Source of the DNA: Arthrobacter sp. TMP15
GTDB lineage: Bacteria; Actinomycetota; Actinomycetes; Actinomycetales; Micrococcaceae
DNA: 64,000 bases
Assembly: GCF_039529835.1 (NCBI RefSeq)
Contig: NZ_CP154262.1
Coordinates: 1,488,001-1,552,000 of the forward strand
Direction: 5' to 3'
In this document: one piece after another, positions 9,931-18,115 of the stretch
Numbering within the stretch: position 1 is the stretch's first letter
How the letters are laid out: every line of letters begins with the position of its first letter
Position numbers and translations under genes: made by a program
The notes under the pieces: model-generated
Databases searched by the model: none
Told to the model about the DNA's origin: nothing
Seen by the model: only the letters and a program-made list of their open reading frames with translations

Positions 9931-11161
9931 CCTCACAGCCTCAAGCGAAGGGCGACGGGAGCCAGCCGCACTGGCACCTGCTTTGCCTGCGGCGCCGGCA
10001 TACGGCAAGTCAAGCATTGGTGATGTATTTGGCAGTGCAGCCGCGGCGCTCGGGGCAACGGGTTTTTCCAACGTCCTGAACTTGCCGGCTGCACCACGGA
10101 TTTGTATTGTCCTTGTTGATGGACTGGGCAAGGCGCTACTCAAGCAGCGGTCCGCTCACGCGCCGTTCTTACGTTCAGTGATGGCCAACGATTCGCAAGG
10201 GGACCATCCGCGCACACTTCACGCAGCCTTCCCCAGCACCACGGCAACCTCCCTCACCTCGTTGGGGACAGGTGCGGTACCCGGGCAACACGGCATGGTG
10301 GGTTATGACGTGCTAGATCCACGGCAGGACAAGGTGGTGAATCTGCTGGGGAATTGGGACGGCGGTGTCGACCCGCTGAAGTGGCAAACCTGTCCCACAG
10401 TGTTTGAACGGCTCGCGGACACGGTACCAACAACAACTGTGAGCCTGCCACAATTTGCCAACTCGGCGATGACCCGTGCTGCCCTTCGAGGCAGCGAGTT
10501 CAGGCCAGCGGTCTCTGTTCATGCGCGCGTGGAACAAGCGGTTGCCGCTTTGGGGGCCTCTCCCACATCGCTTGTCTACCTGTACTGGAGCGAACTGGAC
10601 AAGGCCGGGCATAGCCATGGATCAGACTCCGCACAGTGGGAACGGCAGTTAGAGGAGCTCGACGCCGGCATGAAGCGGCTGGCTGCAACAGCACCATCGA
10701 ACACCTTGATCCTGCTGACAGCAGACCACGGGATGGTGGATATTCCGCGTTCTGCCCGCATAGATTTCTCCGTTTTTCCGGAACTGATTGCAGGGGTCAG
10801 GCACACCGGTGGTGAACCGCGGATGGTCCACCTGTATTTGGAGCCCGATGCCAGTGCGAGCACTCGCGCGGACCTGATGTCTGCGTGGCTTGAGAGATTT
10901 GGTAAGAAGGCCTGGGTTCTGAGTCGTGAACAGGCTATTGCTGCTGGCTACTTTGGTGAAGTCAGCGAATCAGTGCGTCCCCGCATCGGTGACGTACTGA
11001 TTCTGGCAAGGGAGTCGGTGGCATTCTACGACCTGCGCCGCGTGCGCGCACAAGCCATGGATGTGGTTGGCCAACACGGCTCCATCACTAAAGCTGAACG
11101 AGAAGTCCCACTATTGCGGATCCCCGTGACGGCGAAGAGCCCCAAAGCTAAACGGCGCTAA
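9896..11161 (+). CDS. Alkaline-phosphatase-superfamily phosphodiesterase/nucleotide pyrophosphatase
   Basis: Metal-dependent phosphohydrolase of the type I phosphodiesterase / nucleotide pyrophosphatase family, about 421 residues from the GTG chosen here. Family marks: IVLVDGLGKALL (first metal Asp), AFPSTTATSLTSLGTG (nucleophile Thr), WSELDKAGHSHGSDS and TADHGMVDIP (metal His/Asp). The frame runs further upstream inside the DUF5998 gene, but that part is out of family character, so GTG 9896 (35-base overlap) is preferred although its ribosome site is weak. No signal peptide, so probably cytoplasmic. Substrate unknown. Confidence 0.82.
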   Translation: MHGWDAPITADNLTASSEGRREPAALAPALPAAPAYGKSSIGDVFGSAAAALGATGFSNVLNLPAAPRICIVLVDGLGKALLKQRSAHAPFLRSVMANDSQGDHPRTLHAAFPSTTATSLTSLGTGAVPGQHGMVGYDVLDPRQDKVVNLLGNWDGGVDPLKWQTCPTVFERLADTVPTTTVSLPQFANSAMTRAALRGSEFRPAVSVHARVEQAVAALGASPTSLVYLYWSELDKAGHSHGSDSAQWERQLEELDAGMKRLAATAPSNTLILLTADHGMVDIPRSARIDFSVFPELIAGVRHTGGEPRMVHLYLEPDASASTRADLMSAWLERFGKKAWVLSREQAIAAGYFGEVSESVRPRIGDVLILARESVAFYDLRRVRAQAMDVVGQHGSITKAEREVPLLRIPVTAKSPKAKRR

Positions 11162-11241
11162 ATCAAGCACTGGCTGCAACGCCGCTTCGCGACACTAAGT
11201 CCCACTTTATCTGGGTGAACCCCTGGAGACTGCGGCGAGTA

Positions 11242-12660
11242 TTAGTCTCCTTTGGTGCCGAAGACTATTTCATCCCAGCTGGGCACGCTTGAGCGTTTGG
11301 GCTTGGCCGCTGCTTTCCGCTCCAGGCGCTCTGCTACTTCACTGTCGCTTGGACCGTTGTCATCGTGTGGATTGCTGCTGTCCGTATTGGGGTTGTTGGA
11401 TCCGCTGGAGTCGCTGTCCGGCCCTGGAGCGTCCGGCCCTGGAGCTGGTTCTGTCACCGGCCTGGCCGTGCTGGGTGCGGCAGGAGTAGCAGTGAGTGGC
11501 TCCCCAGAGAGAACCACTTCCCGAGTTTCACTGGAAACTTCAGAAACACTGCCCACCGTATCCAAGTGGTGCTCGTCGTGATCGGCCAGACGGGGAGCCA
11601 ATTTCAAAAAAGGGATGCCACGAAGCCGGTCCCTGGCTCCTGCTGACTTCTGCGGATCAGCGGGTTCCGCATCGCTGTGGTCTTCGTTAGCAGCGTTCTC
11701 TTCGGTCTCAGTTTCCTCAGACCCGGCGCCATACAGAGACTCATCACGGGGGTGGGCACCTGGTACGTGCGTGCCGAGCATTGCTGCTAGTTCGTCGTCA
11801 CCATCTTCATCCAGGCCCAAACGTACGCCACGGCGTGAACGGAGCATGTCAAGAATGCCGCGGCCCGGGAACTGATCTTCTTCAGGTGCCTCGTGCGCGC
11901 TTGCCTGCTCACCATCACCGGAACGCTGCTCATCAGCTGCAGCTTCGTTCGGAATTTCACCAGCGGTGTCCGCTTCAACATCAAAAGGTTTGTCTATAAC
12001 CGCGCTGAGCCGGCGTTCCGGAACGGGACTGTCAAGAGGCTCAAGTTCACTGAGTTGTTGTGCCCAACGGTTAGCGTTGTGCAGGTCTTTACGGCTTGCA
12101 TGGAAACGCCATAAGGCCGGGGGAGCTTCACCAATACTGTTCGCAGCCCAATGAGTGCCGGGCTCAAAAGTGGCGCTGATGGTCCAGGCGCCTGCGTGTT
12201 CACGCCACGCGTCCCAACGCAGTGACTTAGTATCAATACCAAAAGCGGTCAAGCGGTGCCTGACCATCTCCTCCAGCGTTGCGGCACTGTTCCCGAAGGC
12301 TGACTTGTAGCCTTCGGTGTGGGGGCTCTCTGTTCCAACTTGTACTTTGCGAGCCTGGCTGGCGATGTATTCGCGCTCAGCAAGAACCGGTCCCTCGTAC
12401 CTGCGAACCTGTTCCAGGCTCAGGCCTGATTGCTCAACAACTTCGGCAGCGTTGGAGCCGGCCCGAATCATGGATTGAATTTCCCGTGGTGACATCCGGG
12501 TTCCCGATGGTTGGGCAGTCCTGGTTGAACGATGCGGGGTTTTGCCCACAGCAGTACGCAGTGCCTCATCAAGGGGAAGCAGGTAGTTATTTCCATCGGG
12601 ACCACTGAGAAGCAAGTGTCCGCCGTCGTCGTGGACACCCACCAGCCGCAGATCAGCCAT
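11242..12660 (-). CDS. sepH: Septation protein SepH (DUF3071)
   Basis: Actinobacterial cell-division protein that binds FtsZ and promotes filament assembly. The N-terminal DUF3071 domain (about 1-170) starts MADLRLVGVHDDGGHLLLSG and contains a helix-turn-helix-like segment (MSPREIQSMIRAGSNAAEVV). The rest is a long acidic, Pro/Ser/Gly-rich disordered tail, with a short basic end (ERKAAAKPKRSSVPSWDEIV) matching the conserved C-terminal motif of the family. Total 472 residues. Converges with the phosphodiesterase and diverges from the DUF4193 gene. Confidence 0.9.
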   Translation of the reverse strand: MADLRLVGVHDDGGHLLLSGPDGNNYLLPLDEALRTAVGKTPHRSTRTAQPSGTRMSPREIQSMIRAGSNAAEVVEQSGLSLEQVRRYEGPVLAEREYIASQARKVQVGTESPHTEGYKSAFGNSAATLEEMVRHRLTAFGIDTKSLRWDAWREHAGAWTISATFEPGTHWAANSIGEAPPALWRFHASRKDLHNANRWAQQLSELEPLDSPVPERRLSAVIDKPFDVEADTAGEIPNEAAADEQRSGDGEQASAHEAPEEDQFPGRGILDMLRSRRGVRLGLDEDGDDELAAMLGTHVPGAHPRDESLYGAGSEETETEENAANEDHSDAEPADPQKSAGARDRLRGIPFLKLAPRLADHDEHHLDTVGSVSEVSSETREVVLSGEPLTATPAAPSTARPVTEPAPGPDAPGPDSDSSGSNNPNTDSSNPHDDNGPSDSEVAERLERKAAAKPKRSSVPSWDEIVFGTKGD

Positions 12661-12964
12661 GCCGTCCTCCCAAAAGGTCTTCTAGTTCACTTCGAAACTT
12701 TGCCACCGATACCCACGTTTTCCTACTACCCACGTAGGCGTGGCGTGAGATGGGTTGGAAAAAGTTGCTATTCTCACTCTGCTCCGGCAGGGAAGCACGG
12801 AACGGAGGTGTGGGCAGTAGCGAAGCGGGCACCATTGTGTTCCCCTAGCTTAAGCCTGTTGCGAACTTGACGCTCGCTATTCCGCAGCACAGTGGTTTGC
12901 GCTTTATGGTGTTGGCAGTATTACAACTCGCCCGTGTAAGGCAGCGATTTTAAGGATGTAACTA
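12661..12964. other. Divergent intergenic region, sepH / DUF4193
   Basis: 304 bases that must hold both promoters. An AAGGA ribosome site lies before the ATG at 12965. A small inverted repeat CCTAC-N7-GTAGG is at 12722-12738. No gene or RNA is recognised. Confidence 0.5.
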
Positions 12965-13270
12965 ATGAGTTCCGGCTATCACCGCACCCGAACCGCACCC
13001 ACGTCTTCGGGGGTTGCACTTGCCAGCAATGTTGTTGGCAAACAGGTGCCAGGAGTGTTCAAGGACGCGCTCATTGACTTGGCGGACACTGAGCGTGCCG
13101 AGGGCTATGAACTGCCGGGCGGGCAATTGCCCCTTGATGAGTTGGCCGTGGAAATTCTCAGCGAACAGGTTGATGAATTTACCTGCGGTTCATGCTTTCT
13201 TGTCCGCCACCGTTCCCAGCTGGTGCGGGAAACAAACTCGCTGGGTTACTGCAGCGATTGCGAGAACTAG
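12965..13270 (+). CDS. DUF4193 family protein
   Basis: Small conserved actinobacterial protein (101 residues). The C-terminal motif DEFTCGSCFLVRHRSQL followed by GYCSDCEN gives four cysteines (CxxC...CxxC), a likely zinc knuckle. An AAGGA ribosome site precedes the ATG. Function is not established. It sits close to DUF3093 and dut, an arrangement I recall from mycobacteria. Confidence 0.85.
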   Translation: MSSGYHRTRTAPTSSGVALASNVVGKQVPGVFKDALIDLADTERAEGYELPGGQLPLDELAVEILSEQVDEFTCGSCFLVRHRSQLVRETNSLGYCSDCEN

Positions 13271-13292
13271 CCGCAAGGAATCATAGTGGCGG

Positions 13293-13811
13293 TCAGAGAT
13301 CCGGGTTTGCATCCTCAATCGTGGAAGCGTTCTTGTGCACCGCCCCGCCCAGGGCTGCGCTCAAATGCTCAGGATTGCGTGAGGACGTGAGCCAGTACGG
13401 GGTCCTGTCCGTTGAGTCGGTGATTTCAATCTTCACAACAGGTCCGATCCAGCCGCGAATACACAGGTAGGCAAGCCCATTGAGCTTGATGCCGCGCTGT
13501 TCGGTTGCCTGCTCGCCGTGGTAGTAGCTCACTGCGCCAATGTACTGGCGTTCAATCTGTGCCCGGCCCACTTGTAACGTTTCATCAGTCACCCGAATGG
13601 TGGGAGTGGAAGCAATCAGCAGTGCCGACTGGGCTATGAGCAGAACAAAAAAGGCGATGTAGCCGGCGGTGGGACTGATGGGAATAAAAATCAGGATCCC
13701 AGCTCCTGAGAGACCAAGCACAATCACCCATCCCCAAAAATTGGGCCAGAGCTTCTCGGTGTAGTTGGCCGTCGAGGGGGACGTTGCGCCCTGGGGCGAT
13801 GGTGTTGACAT
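13293..13811 (-). CDS. DUF3093 family membrane protein
   Basis: 172 residues. After a short Ser/Pro-rich N-terminus come two adjacent hydrophobic helices (WVIVLGLSGAGILIFIPIS and IAFFVLLIAQSALLIAS, about 28-68), then a cytoplasmic-type domain containing RVTDETLQVGRAQIERQYIG and a conserved-looking RGWIGPVVKIEITD. This hairpin plus PH-like domain is the DUF3093 pattern. Function unknown. Encoded opposite to the genes on either side. Confidence 0.8.
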   Translation of the reverse strand: MSTPSPQGATSPSTANYTEKLWPNFWGWVIVLGLSGAGILIFIPISPTAGYIAFFVLLIAQSALLIASTPTIRVTDETLQVGRAQIERQYIGAVSYYHGEQATEQRGIKLNGLAYLCIRGWIGPVVKIEITDSTDRTPYWLTSSRNPEHLSAALGGAVHKNASTIEDANPDL

Positions 13812-13902
13812 GGGAACAGCTTTTCATCTTTTGTCCAGCATTTCACCTTGGGGCCTGCTGGTGAGTATGAAAGCTATGAAAGCACTGAACCAAGGTTCGC
13901 GA

Positions 13903-13908
13903 TAGAGT
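13903..13908 (+). promoter_or_regulatory. Putative -10 box for dut
   Basis: TAGAGT, eight bases before GTG 13917, with no Shine-Dalgarno sequence between; fits leaderless transcription. Confidence 0.35.
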
Positions 13909-13916
13909 GTGCTGTT

Positions 13917-14459
13917 GTGAGCCAACAGACTTTTCCCGCAGATCCGCTGAATCAACTTCCCGAGCATGGGCAAGTAACCCTGAGCGTGCAGCTGTGCATG
14001 CTCGACGCCGGGATTGAACCGCCCAGCTACGCCCACCCTGGCGATGCTGGAGCAGACCTGCGTACACGTATTGACCTTGTGTTGGCCCCGGGGGAGCGCG
14101 CACTTGTACCCACGGGGGTGAGCATCGCCTTGCCGTTTGGGTTCGTGGCGCTGATCCATCCGCGCTCCGGTCTGGCGACCAAGGCTGGCCTGACCATTGT
14201 CAATAGCCCCGGCACAGTTGACGCCGGATACCGCGGTGAGCTTTCCGTGACGCTACTGAACACCGACTCCCGCCATTCCATCTCTTTGTCCCGAGGCGAT
14301 AGAATTGCGCAAATGGTGATTCAGCGCGTTGAATGCGCTGAGTTCGTTGTGGTGGATCAGTTACCTGACTCGGTGCGCGGAACGGGTGGCTTTGGTTCCA
14401 CCGGCGGTTTTTCTTCGCCTACACCTGCGGGCGCCACACCAGGGCACGGCAAAGATTAA
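13917..14459 (+). CDS. dut: dUTP diphosphatase
   Basis: Hydrolyses dUTP to dUMP and pyrophosphate, keeping uracil out of DNA and feeding dTMP synthesis. All family motifs are present: HPGDAGADLRT (motif 1), IHPRSGLATKAGLTIVNSPG (motifs 2-3), GDRIAQMVIQ (motif 4) and the C-terminal Gly-rich arm RGTGGFGSTGGF (motif 5) that closes over the active site. From GTG 13917 the product is 180 residues; a longer frame begins at 13848 but adds no family sequence. The short tail after motif 5 is Pro/Gly-rich. First gene of the dut-DUF3710-OB-DUF3159 run. Confidence 0.95.
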   Translation: MSQQTFPADPLNQLPEHGQVTLSVQLCMLDAGIEPPSYAHPGDAGADLRTRIDLVLAPGERALVPTGVSIALPFGFVALIHPRSGLATKAGLTIVNSPGTVDAGYRGELSVTLLNTDSRHSISLSRGDRIAQMVIQRVECAEFVVVDQLPDSVRGTGGFGSTGGFSSPTPAGATPGHGKD

Positions 14460-14527
14460 GTACTGCACGGACTAAACATGGCCTCCAACACCTACCGTTT
14501 CATCATCTATAAGGAGTTTTTAATCCC

Positions 14528-15313
14528 ATGGCTTTTGGGTTCGGTAAGAAAAAGAAGAACGGCTCAGATGAGCCAGTTGCAAGTACAAGCGGCAGTGTTG
14601 ATATTGACGACGCCGGCGCAGTGTCGCAAGGCTCAGCCTTGTTGAGCCTGCCACCAGATCCCGCAGATACCGTCTACGACCGCGCGCTCCATGGTCCTTT
14701 GGATGATTCTGAGATAGAAAACACCGATGGCTACGTTGACTTGGGTGCGCTTTTGATCACTCCACGCGAAGGATTGTCCTTGCGCCTGGAGGTTGAGGAA
14801 AGCACCTCACGCGTCATAGCTGTAACGCTTGACCTCAATGGCTCAAGCTTGCAGTTGCAGGCGTTTGCAGCGTCCCGCTCGGAACAGCTGTGGCGTGACA
14901 TCCGTGAGCAGATCGGCCTGTCCGTGGGCTCTCAAGGCGGCGAGATCGAGATTGTTGACGGCACGTTCGGCAAGGAAGTTCTTGCCAAGGTTCCAGCCCA
15001 GGGTGCCGATGGCAGCAAGGGCTTCCGGGTTGCTAGGTTCATTGGCATTGACGGCCCGCGGTGGTTCTTGCGCGGTGTGTTGGGCGGTAACGCCGCTGTT
15101 GACGCGGAAGCTGCGGCTGAACTAGAGGATTTGTTCCGCGGTGTGGTGGTGCTTCGCGGCGAAACGCCGTTACCACCACGAGACTTGCTGCTGCTGCGCC
15201 TGCCCAAGGATGCGGTTACTGGCCCTGAAGGTGGAGTAGCTGCCGATCAAGGGGCGCCAGCCCAAGGTGGGGAACCGTTTAGTCGAGGCCCTGAAATTAC
15301 CGCGATAGGTTAA
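14528..15313 (+). CDS. DUF3710 family protein
   Basis: 261 residues, actinobacterial DUF3710. A strong ribosome site (TAAGGAG) precedes ATG 14528. The N-terminus is basic (FGFGKKKKNG), then Ser/Asp-rich, followed by the domain core with SLQLQAFAASRSEQLWRDI and GIDGPRWFLRGVLGG. The C-terminus is a Gly/Pro-rich tail. Biochemical role unknown. Ends a few bases before the OB-fold gene, so co-expression is likely. Confidence 0.85.
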   Translation: MAFGFGKKKKNGSDEPVASTSGSVDIDDAGAVSQGSALLSLPPDPADTVYDRALHGPLDDSEIENTDGYVDLGALLITPREGLSLRLEVEESTSRVIAVTLDLNGSSLQLQAFAASRSEQLWRDIREQIGLSVGSQGGEIEIVDGTFGKEVLAKVPAQGADGSKGFRVARFIGIDGPRWFLRGVLGGNAAVDAEAAAELEDLFRGVVVLRGETPLPPRDLLLLRLPKDAVTGPEGGVAADQGAPAQGGEPFSRGPEITAIG

Positions 15314-15324
15314 CCTTGGGAGCC

Positions 15325-15654
15325 ATGCAGCAAGGCGATTGGCATGAGCCCGTGGCCATCAGCGAGTTGTCCCCGCGGGGCCGGGCAGTGTGCGCCGGGG
15401 CCATTGATGCCGTCACGATTTTACCGGCATCGGTGGCCCCGTCTTACACGGCTATTCTCACGGATAGGGAGTGGCACCGCGGCCCGCACAATGATGGCAA
15501 CCATCGTTTGCGACTGGTCTGGATTGGACGACGGCGGGTGCCCGGCATCGTTGCCGGCACCCGCTTGCGCGTAGAAGGCATGGTCTCGCTCCGTGATGGA
15601 CTACCTACCATGTACAACCCTCGTTACGAGATCATTGGAACCCAGGAGAGCTAA
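15325..15654 (+). CDS. OB-fold nucleic-acid-binding domain protein
   Basis: Small (about 109 residues) OB-fold protein. The beta-strand pattern TAILTDREW...NHRLRLVWIGRRRVPGIVAGTRL is typical of the single-domain OB proteins placed between DUF3710 and DUF3159 in actinobacteria. ATG 15325, with GGGAG five bases upstream, is preferred over TTG 15316. May bind single-stranded DNA or RNA; no partner can be named. Confidence 0.75.
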   Translation: MQQGDWHEPVAISELSPRGRAVCAGAIDAVTILPASVAPSYTAILTDREWHRGPHNDGNHRLRLVWIGRRRVPGIVAGTRLRVEGMVSLRDGLPTMYNPRYEIIGTQES

Positions 15655-16371
15655 TTGAGCCCCGAAGAAAACGTGCCTGCGGAAAAACCCAACGGAAATT
15701 TTTCTCAGATAGCCCACGAAATGGCTGCCAAGAATCCTCTTGTTCGCAAAGAAAATGGTCACATTGACCTGTTGGCCGCCGCCGGGGGAGTACGCGGCAT
15801 TGCCGAGAGCATTCTGCCCGGGCTGGTCTTCTTAGTTGCGTTCACACTCACCCGAAACCTGAGCATCGCCCTGGTGGGTTCCGTTGTCATGGCTGCGGTT
15901 TTTTTGATTCTTCGGCTCATCCAGCGCACACCGTTGACCCAGGCGCTGGCCGGGATTGCCGGGGTCGCGCTGTCAGCGTTTCTGGCGATGCAAACAGGGA
16001 AAGCTGAGAACTTTTATCTCATCGGGTTCCTGACCAATGCCGCCTATATTTTGGCCATGGTTGTCTCGATCGCTGTGCGTTGGCCCGTCTTGGGATTACT
16101 GTTTGGATATGCCCGGAACGAAGGTGTGCGCTGGCGGGTCCAGCCTGAGCGGATGCGTGCTTACCGGGTTGCCACATGGATTCTGGTGGGTGTCATGGCT
16201 GCCCGGTTGCTGGTGCAGTTGCCGCTGTACCTGAGCGAGCAGGTTGATGCATTGGGCGCTATGCGCCTGATTATGGGTGTGCCGCTTTATGCTTTCGGGC
16301 TGTGGATTGCCTGGCTCGTTAGCCGTCCCGTACAGGACCTCCAGAGGGCTGAAGACCCCCAAAACTTGTAG
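15655..16371 (+). CDS. DUF3159 family membrane protein
   Basis: 238 residues with about six hydrophobic segments, including LVFLVAFTLTRNLSIALVG, AYILAMVVSIAVRWPVLG and MGVPLYAFGLWIAWLVSRP. The N-terminus is hydrophilic with a conserved-looking LLAAAGGVRGIAESILPG entry. Starts with TTG directly after the OB-gene stop; AGGAG lies about 8 bases upstream. Function unknown; the conserved place beside the K+ regulators hints at an envelope or ion-related role, which is inference only. Confidence 0.83.
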   Translation: MSPEENVPAEKPNGNFSQIAHEMAAKNPLVRKENGHIDLLAAAGGVRGIAESILPGLVFLVAFTLTRNLSIALVGSVVMAAVFLILRLIQRTPLTQALAGIAGVALSAFLAMQTGKAENFYLIGFLTNAAYILAMVVSIAVRWPVLGLLFGYARNEGVRWRVQPERMRAYRVATWILVGVMAARLLVQLPLYLSEQVDALGAMRLIMGVPLYAFGLWIAWLVSRPVQDLQRAEDPQNL

Positions 16372-16385
16372 TTGGGATACTCCGG

Positions 16386-16407
16386 CCAGCCGAGAGCGCA
16401 CGGCTGG
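16386..16407. terminator. Hairpin between convergent genes
   Basis: CCAGCCG (16386-16392) and CGGCTGG (16401-16407) form a 7-bp stem with an 8-base loop between the DUF3159 and ceoC stop codons. No T run, so factor-independent termination is uncertain. Confidence 0.4.
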
Positions 16408-16416
16408 GAAGTTCCC

Positions 16417-17100
16417 CTAGACGGGGTTATCCGAAAGGGGTTTGTTGGGGCAGAGCAGACTGCGCAAATTATGCTCCGCGGCAATTGTTGTGATGAAGAA
16501 GAGCTCGTCACCGGCCTCAATGACGTCATCAGGACTGGGTGTGATAGGTGCCTCGTCACGCAAAATAGCAACGAGTGTTGCGTCTTGCGGCCAGCCGATA
16601 ACGCCCACTGTTTGGCCAATGACATGCGCTTCTGAAGGCACCGTGAATCCCACCAAAGATGCCGCCCCAGCTTGTAGAGTCAGCAGGCGGATCAGATCAC
16701 CGATCTCAACGGCCTCTTCAACCAGGGCCGTCATGAGTCGTGGTGTGTTGACAGCAACGTCCACGCCCCAGGAGTCATCAAACATCCAGTCATTCTTGGG
16801 ATTGTTCACCCGGCCAACTGTGCGCCCTACACCAAACTCTGACTTCGCTAGCAGTGAGACCACCAGATTGACCTTGTCATCACCCGTGGCTGAGACAACC
16901 ACATCGGCCTCTTCTAGTTTTGCTTCACGTAATGTACTGATCTCACAAGCATCACCCACCAGCCATCGGGCACCGCGCAGACCGCTCTTTCCGATAACTT
17001 CCGGATTGGGGTCGATCAGAAGCGTTTCGTGCCCGTTGGAGAGCAACTCCTTGGCAATTGAACAACCCACACTGCCTGCTCCGACAATGACTACCAGCAT
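16417..17100 (-). CDS. ceoC: TrkA-family K+ uptake regulator (CeoC-like)
   Basis: Cytoplasmic NAD(H)-binding gating subunit of a Trk/Ktr-type K+ system, 227 residues. RCK_N domain with VIVGAGSVGCSIAKEL and the acidic strand end LLIDPN; RCK_C domain from about 140. Its start lies one base beyond the stop of the upstream TrkA gene, so the pair is surely co-translated. No membrane TrkH/KtrB subunit lies nearby, but the divergent APC permease could be a functional neighbour. Confidence 0.9.
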   Translation of the reverse strand: MLVVIVGAGSVGCSIAKELLSNGHETLLIDPNPEVIGKSGLRGARWLVGDACEISTLREAKLEEADVVVSATGDDKVNLVVSLLAKSEFGVGRTVGRVNNPKNDWMFDDSWGVDVAVNTPRLMTALVEEAVEIGDLIRLLTLQAGAASLVGFTVPSEAHVIGQTVGVIGWPQDATLVAILRDEAPITPSPDDVIEAGDELFFITTIAAEHNLRSLLCPNKPLSDNPV

Positions 17101-17101
17101 G

Positions 17102-17773
17102 CTAAATCTCCTTTACAGGTGCGGCAGCGAGAACTCGCGTCACTTCGCTTGACTGCGCACTGACAATCATGGCGTGCACAATATCGCCTTGTTGGTAGCT
17201 TGTATCTGCTCCCGGCAGCATGCCTTCACCAAAACGGGTCAAGTAAGCCACCCGCACGCGGGCAGCACGTTCAATATCCAAAATGTGATGCCCAATCCAC
17301 CCCTGATGCAAAGTGAGCTCGCTTAAGAGCAGACGCCCCGACGGTTCCCGGAAGTCTCCCTTGATAGCTGTTTCGGGGAGGATGCGTCGCAGTACCTGAT
17401 CGGCACTCCAACGCACTGCGGCCACTGTGGGGATACCTAAACGCTGGTAGATTTCTGCTCGGCCGGGATCGTAAATTCGTGCAACGACGTGCTCAACATG
17501 GAAAGTTTCGCGTGCCACCCTGGTGGCAAGAATATTGGAGTTGTCCCCACTGGAGACAGCAGCGAAAGCATACGCATGTTCAATGTCGGCCTGCTTCAAC
17601 GTATCTTGATCGAAACCCACTCCGGTGATCTTCCGCCCACCAAAACCAGTACGCAGTCGCCTGAAGGCTCGCTCGTCCTGGTCAATAATTGCCACCGAGT
17701 GTCCGGAGTCCTCTAAGGTGTGAGCCAATGTTGCGCCAACACGGCCGCAGCCCATGATCACAAAATGTGCCAC
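17102..17773 (-). CDS. ceoB: TrkA-family K+ uptake regulator (CeoB-like)
   Basis: 223 residues, first gene of the two-gene regulator unit. The N-terminal Rossmann fold reads FVIMGCGRVGATLAHTLEDS with the ribose-binding acid in AIIDQDE; the RCK_C domain carries LLSELTLHQGWIGHHIL. GTG start with GAGGAG seven bases upstream. CeoB/CeoC pairs gate K+ flux in mycobacteria and relatives; ligand (NAD(H), ATP or cyclic dinucleotide) cannot be told from sequence. Confidence 0.9.
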   Translation of the reverse strand: MAHFVIMGCGRVGATLAHTLEDSGHSVAIIDQDERAFRRLRTGFGGRKITGVGFDQDTLKQADIEHAYAFAAVSSGDNSNILATRVARETFHVEHVVARIYDPGRAEIYQRLGIPTVAAVRWSADQVLRRILPETAIKGDFREPSGRLLLSELTLHQGWIGHHILDIERAARVRVAYLTRFGEGMLPGADTSYQQGDIVHAMIVSAQSSEVTRVLAAAPVKEI

Positions 17774-17861
17774 TGATGCTCCTCATCCTCCCGGCCCGGC
17801 GGCAAGAGCACCGGTGCCGCAACTGGTGCCGCATGCTTTGGCATGCGGTGCGGGTACTAAT

Positions 17862-17874
17862 TTGACGTTGTCAA
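17862..17874. promoter_or_regulatory. Inverted repeat TTGAC-N3-GTCAA
   Basis: Perfect 5-3-5 palindrome about 90 bases upstream of ceoB. On the ceoB strand it includes a TTGACA that could be a -35 box, so it may be an operator; no matching -10 is convincing. Confidence 0.3.
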
Positions 17875-17980
17875 GGTGCCAAAGGTCAAGTCGTGACCGA
17901 TTGCGGGCCCTGAAAGTGCTTGCCTCCAGTGTGCCACGCAGAAGAGGCGTCCCAGCAATGGCACGTGCGCTGCATTCCGG

Positions 17981-18010
17981 GCCAGCACACGCCAGCACAC
18001 GCCAGCACAC
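17981..18010 (+). repeat. Three perfect 10-bp tandem repeats
   Basis: GCCAGCACAC occurs three times without interruption, about 105 bases upstream of the permease start. Confidence 0.95.
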
Positions 18011-18102
18011 ACTGCCGAACACAGTCCATGCCGCAGTTCAGAAAGCAGCACTCGAGAACGCACCTCAGAACCGTGCACCACACGTGTAGGACCCGGTGGT
18101 GC

Positions 18103-18108
18103 TAGCGT
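18103..18108 (+). promoter_or_regulatory. Putative -10 box for the APC permease
   Basis: TAGCGT, seven bases before GTG 18116, without a Shine-Dalgarno sequence; leaderless arrangement. Confidence 0.35.
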
Positions 18109-18115
18109 TACCCGC

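Larger units (their letters stand above)
17774..18115. other. Divergent intergenic region, ceoB / APC permease
   Basis: 342 bases with no gene. It contains a perfect hairpin CCGCATGC-tttg-GCATGCGG (17829-17848), the inverted repeat TTGAC-gtt-GTCAA (17862-17874), and a 10-bp tandem repeat (17981-18010). The first two lie in the presumed ceoB promoter/leader. Confidence 0.7.
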
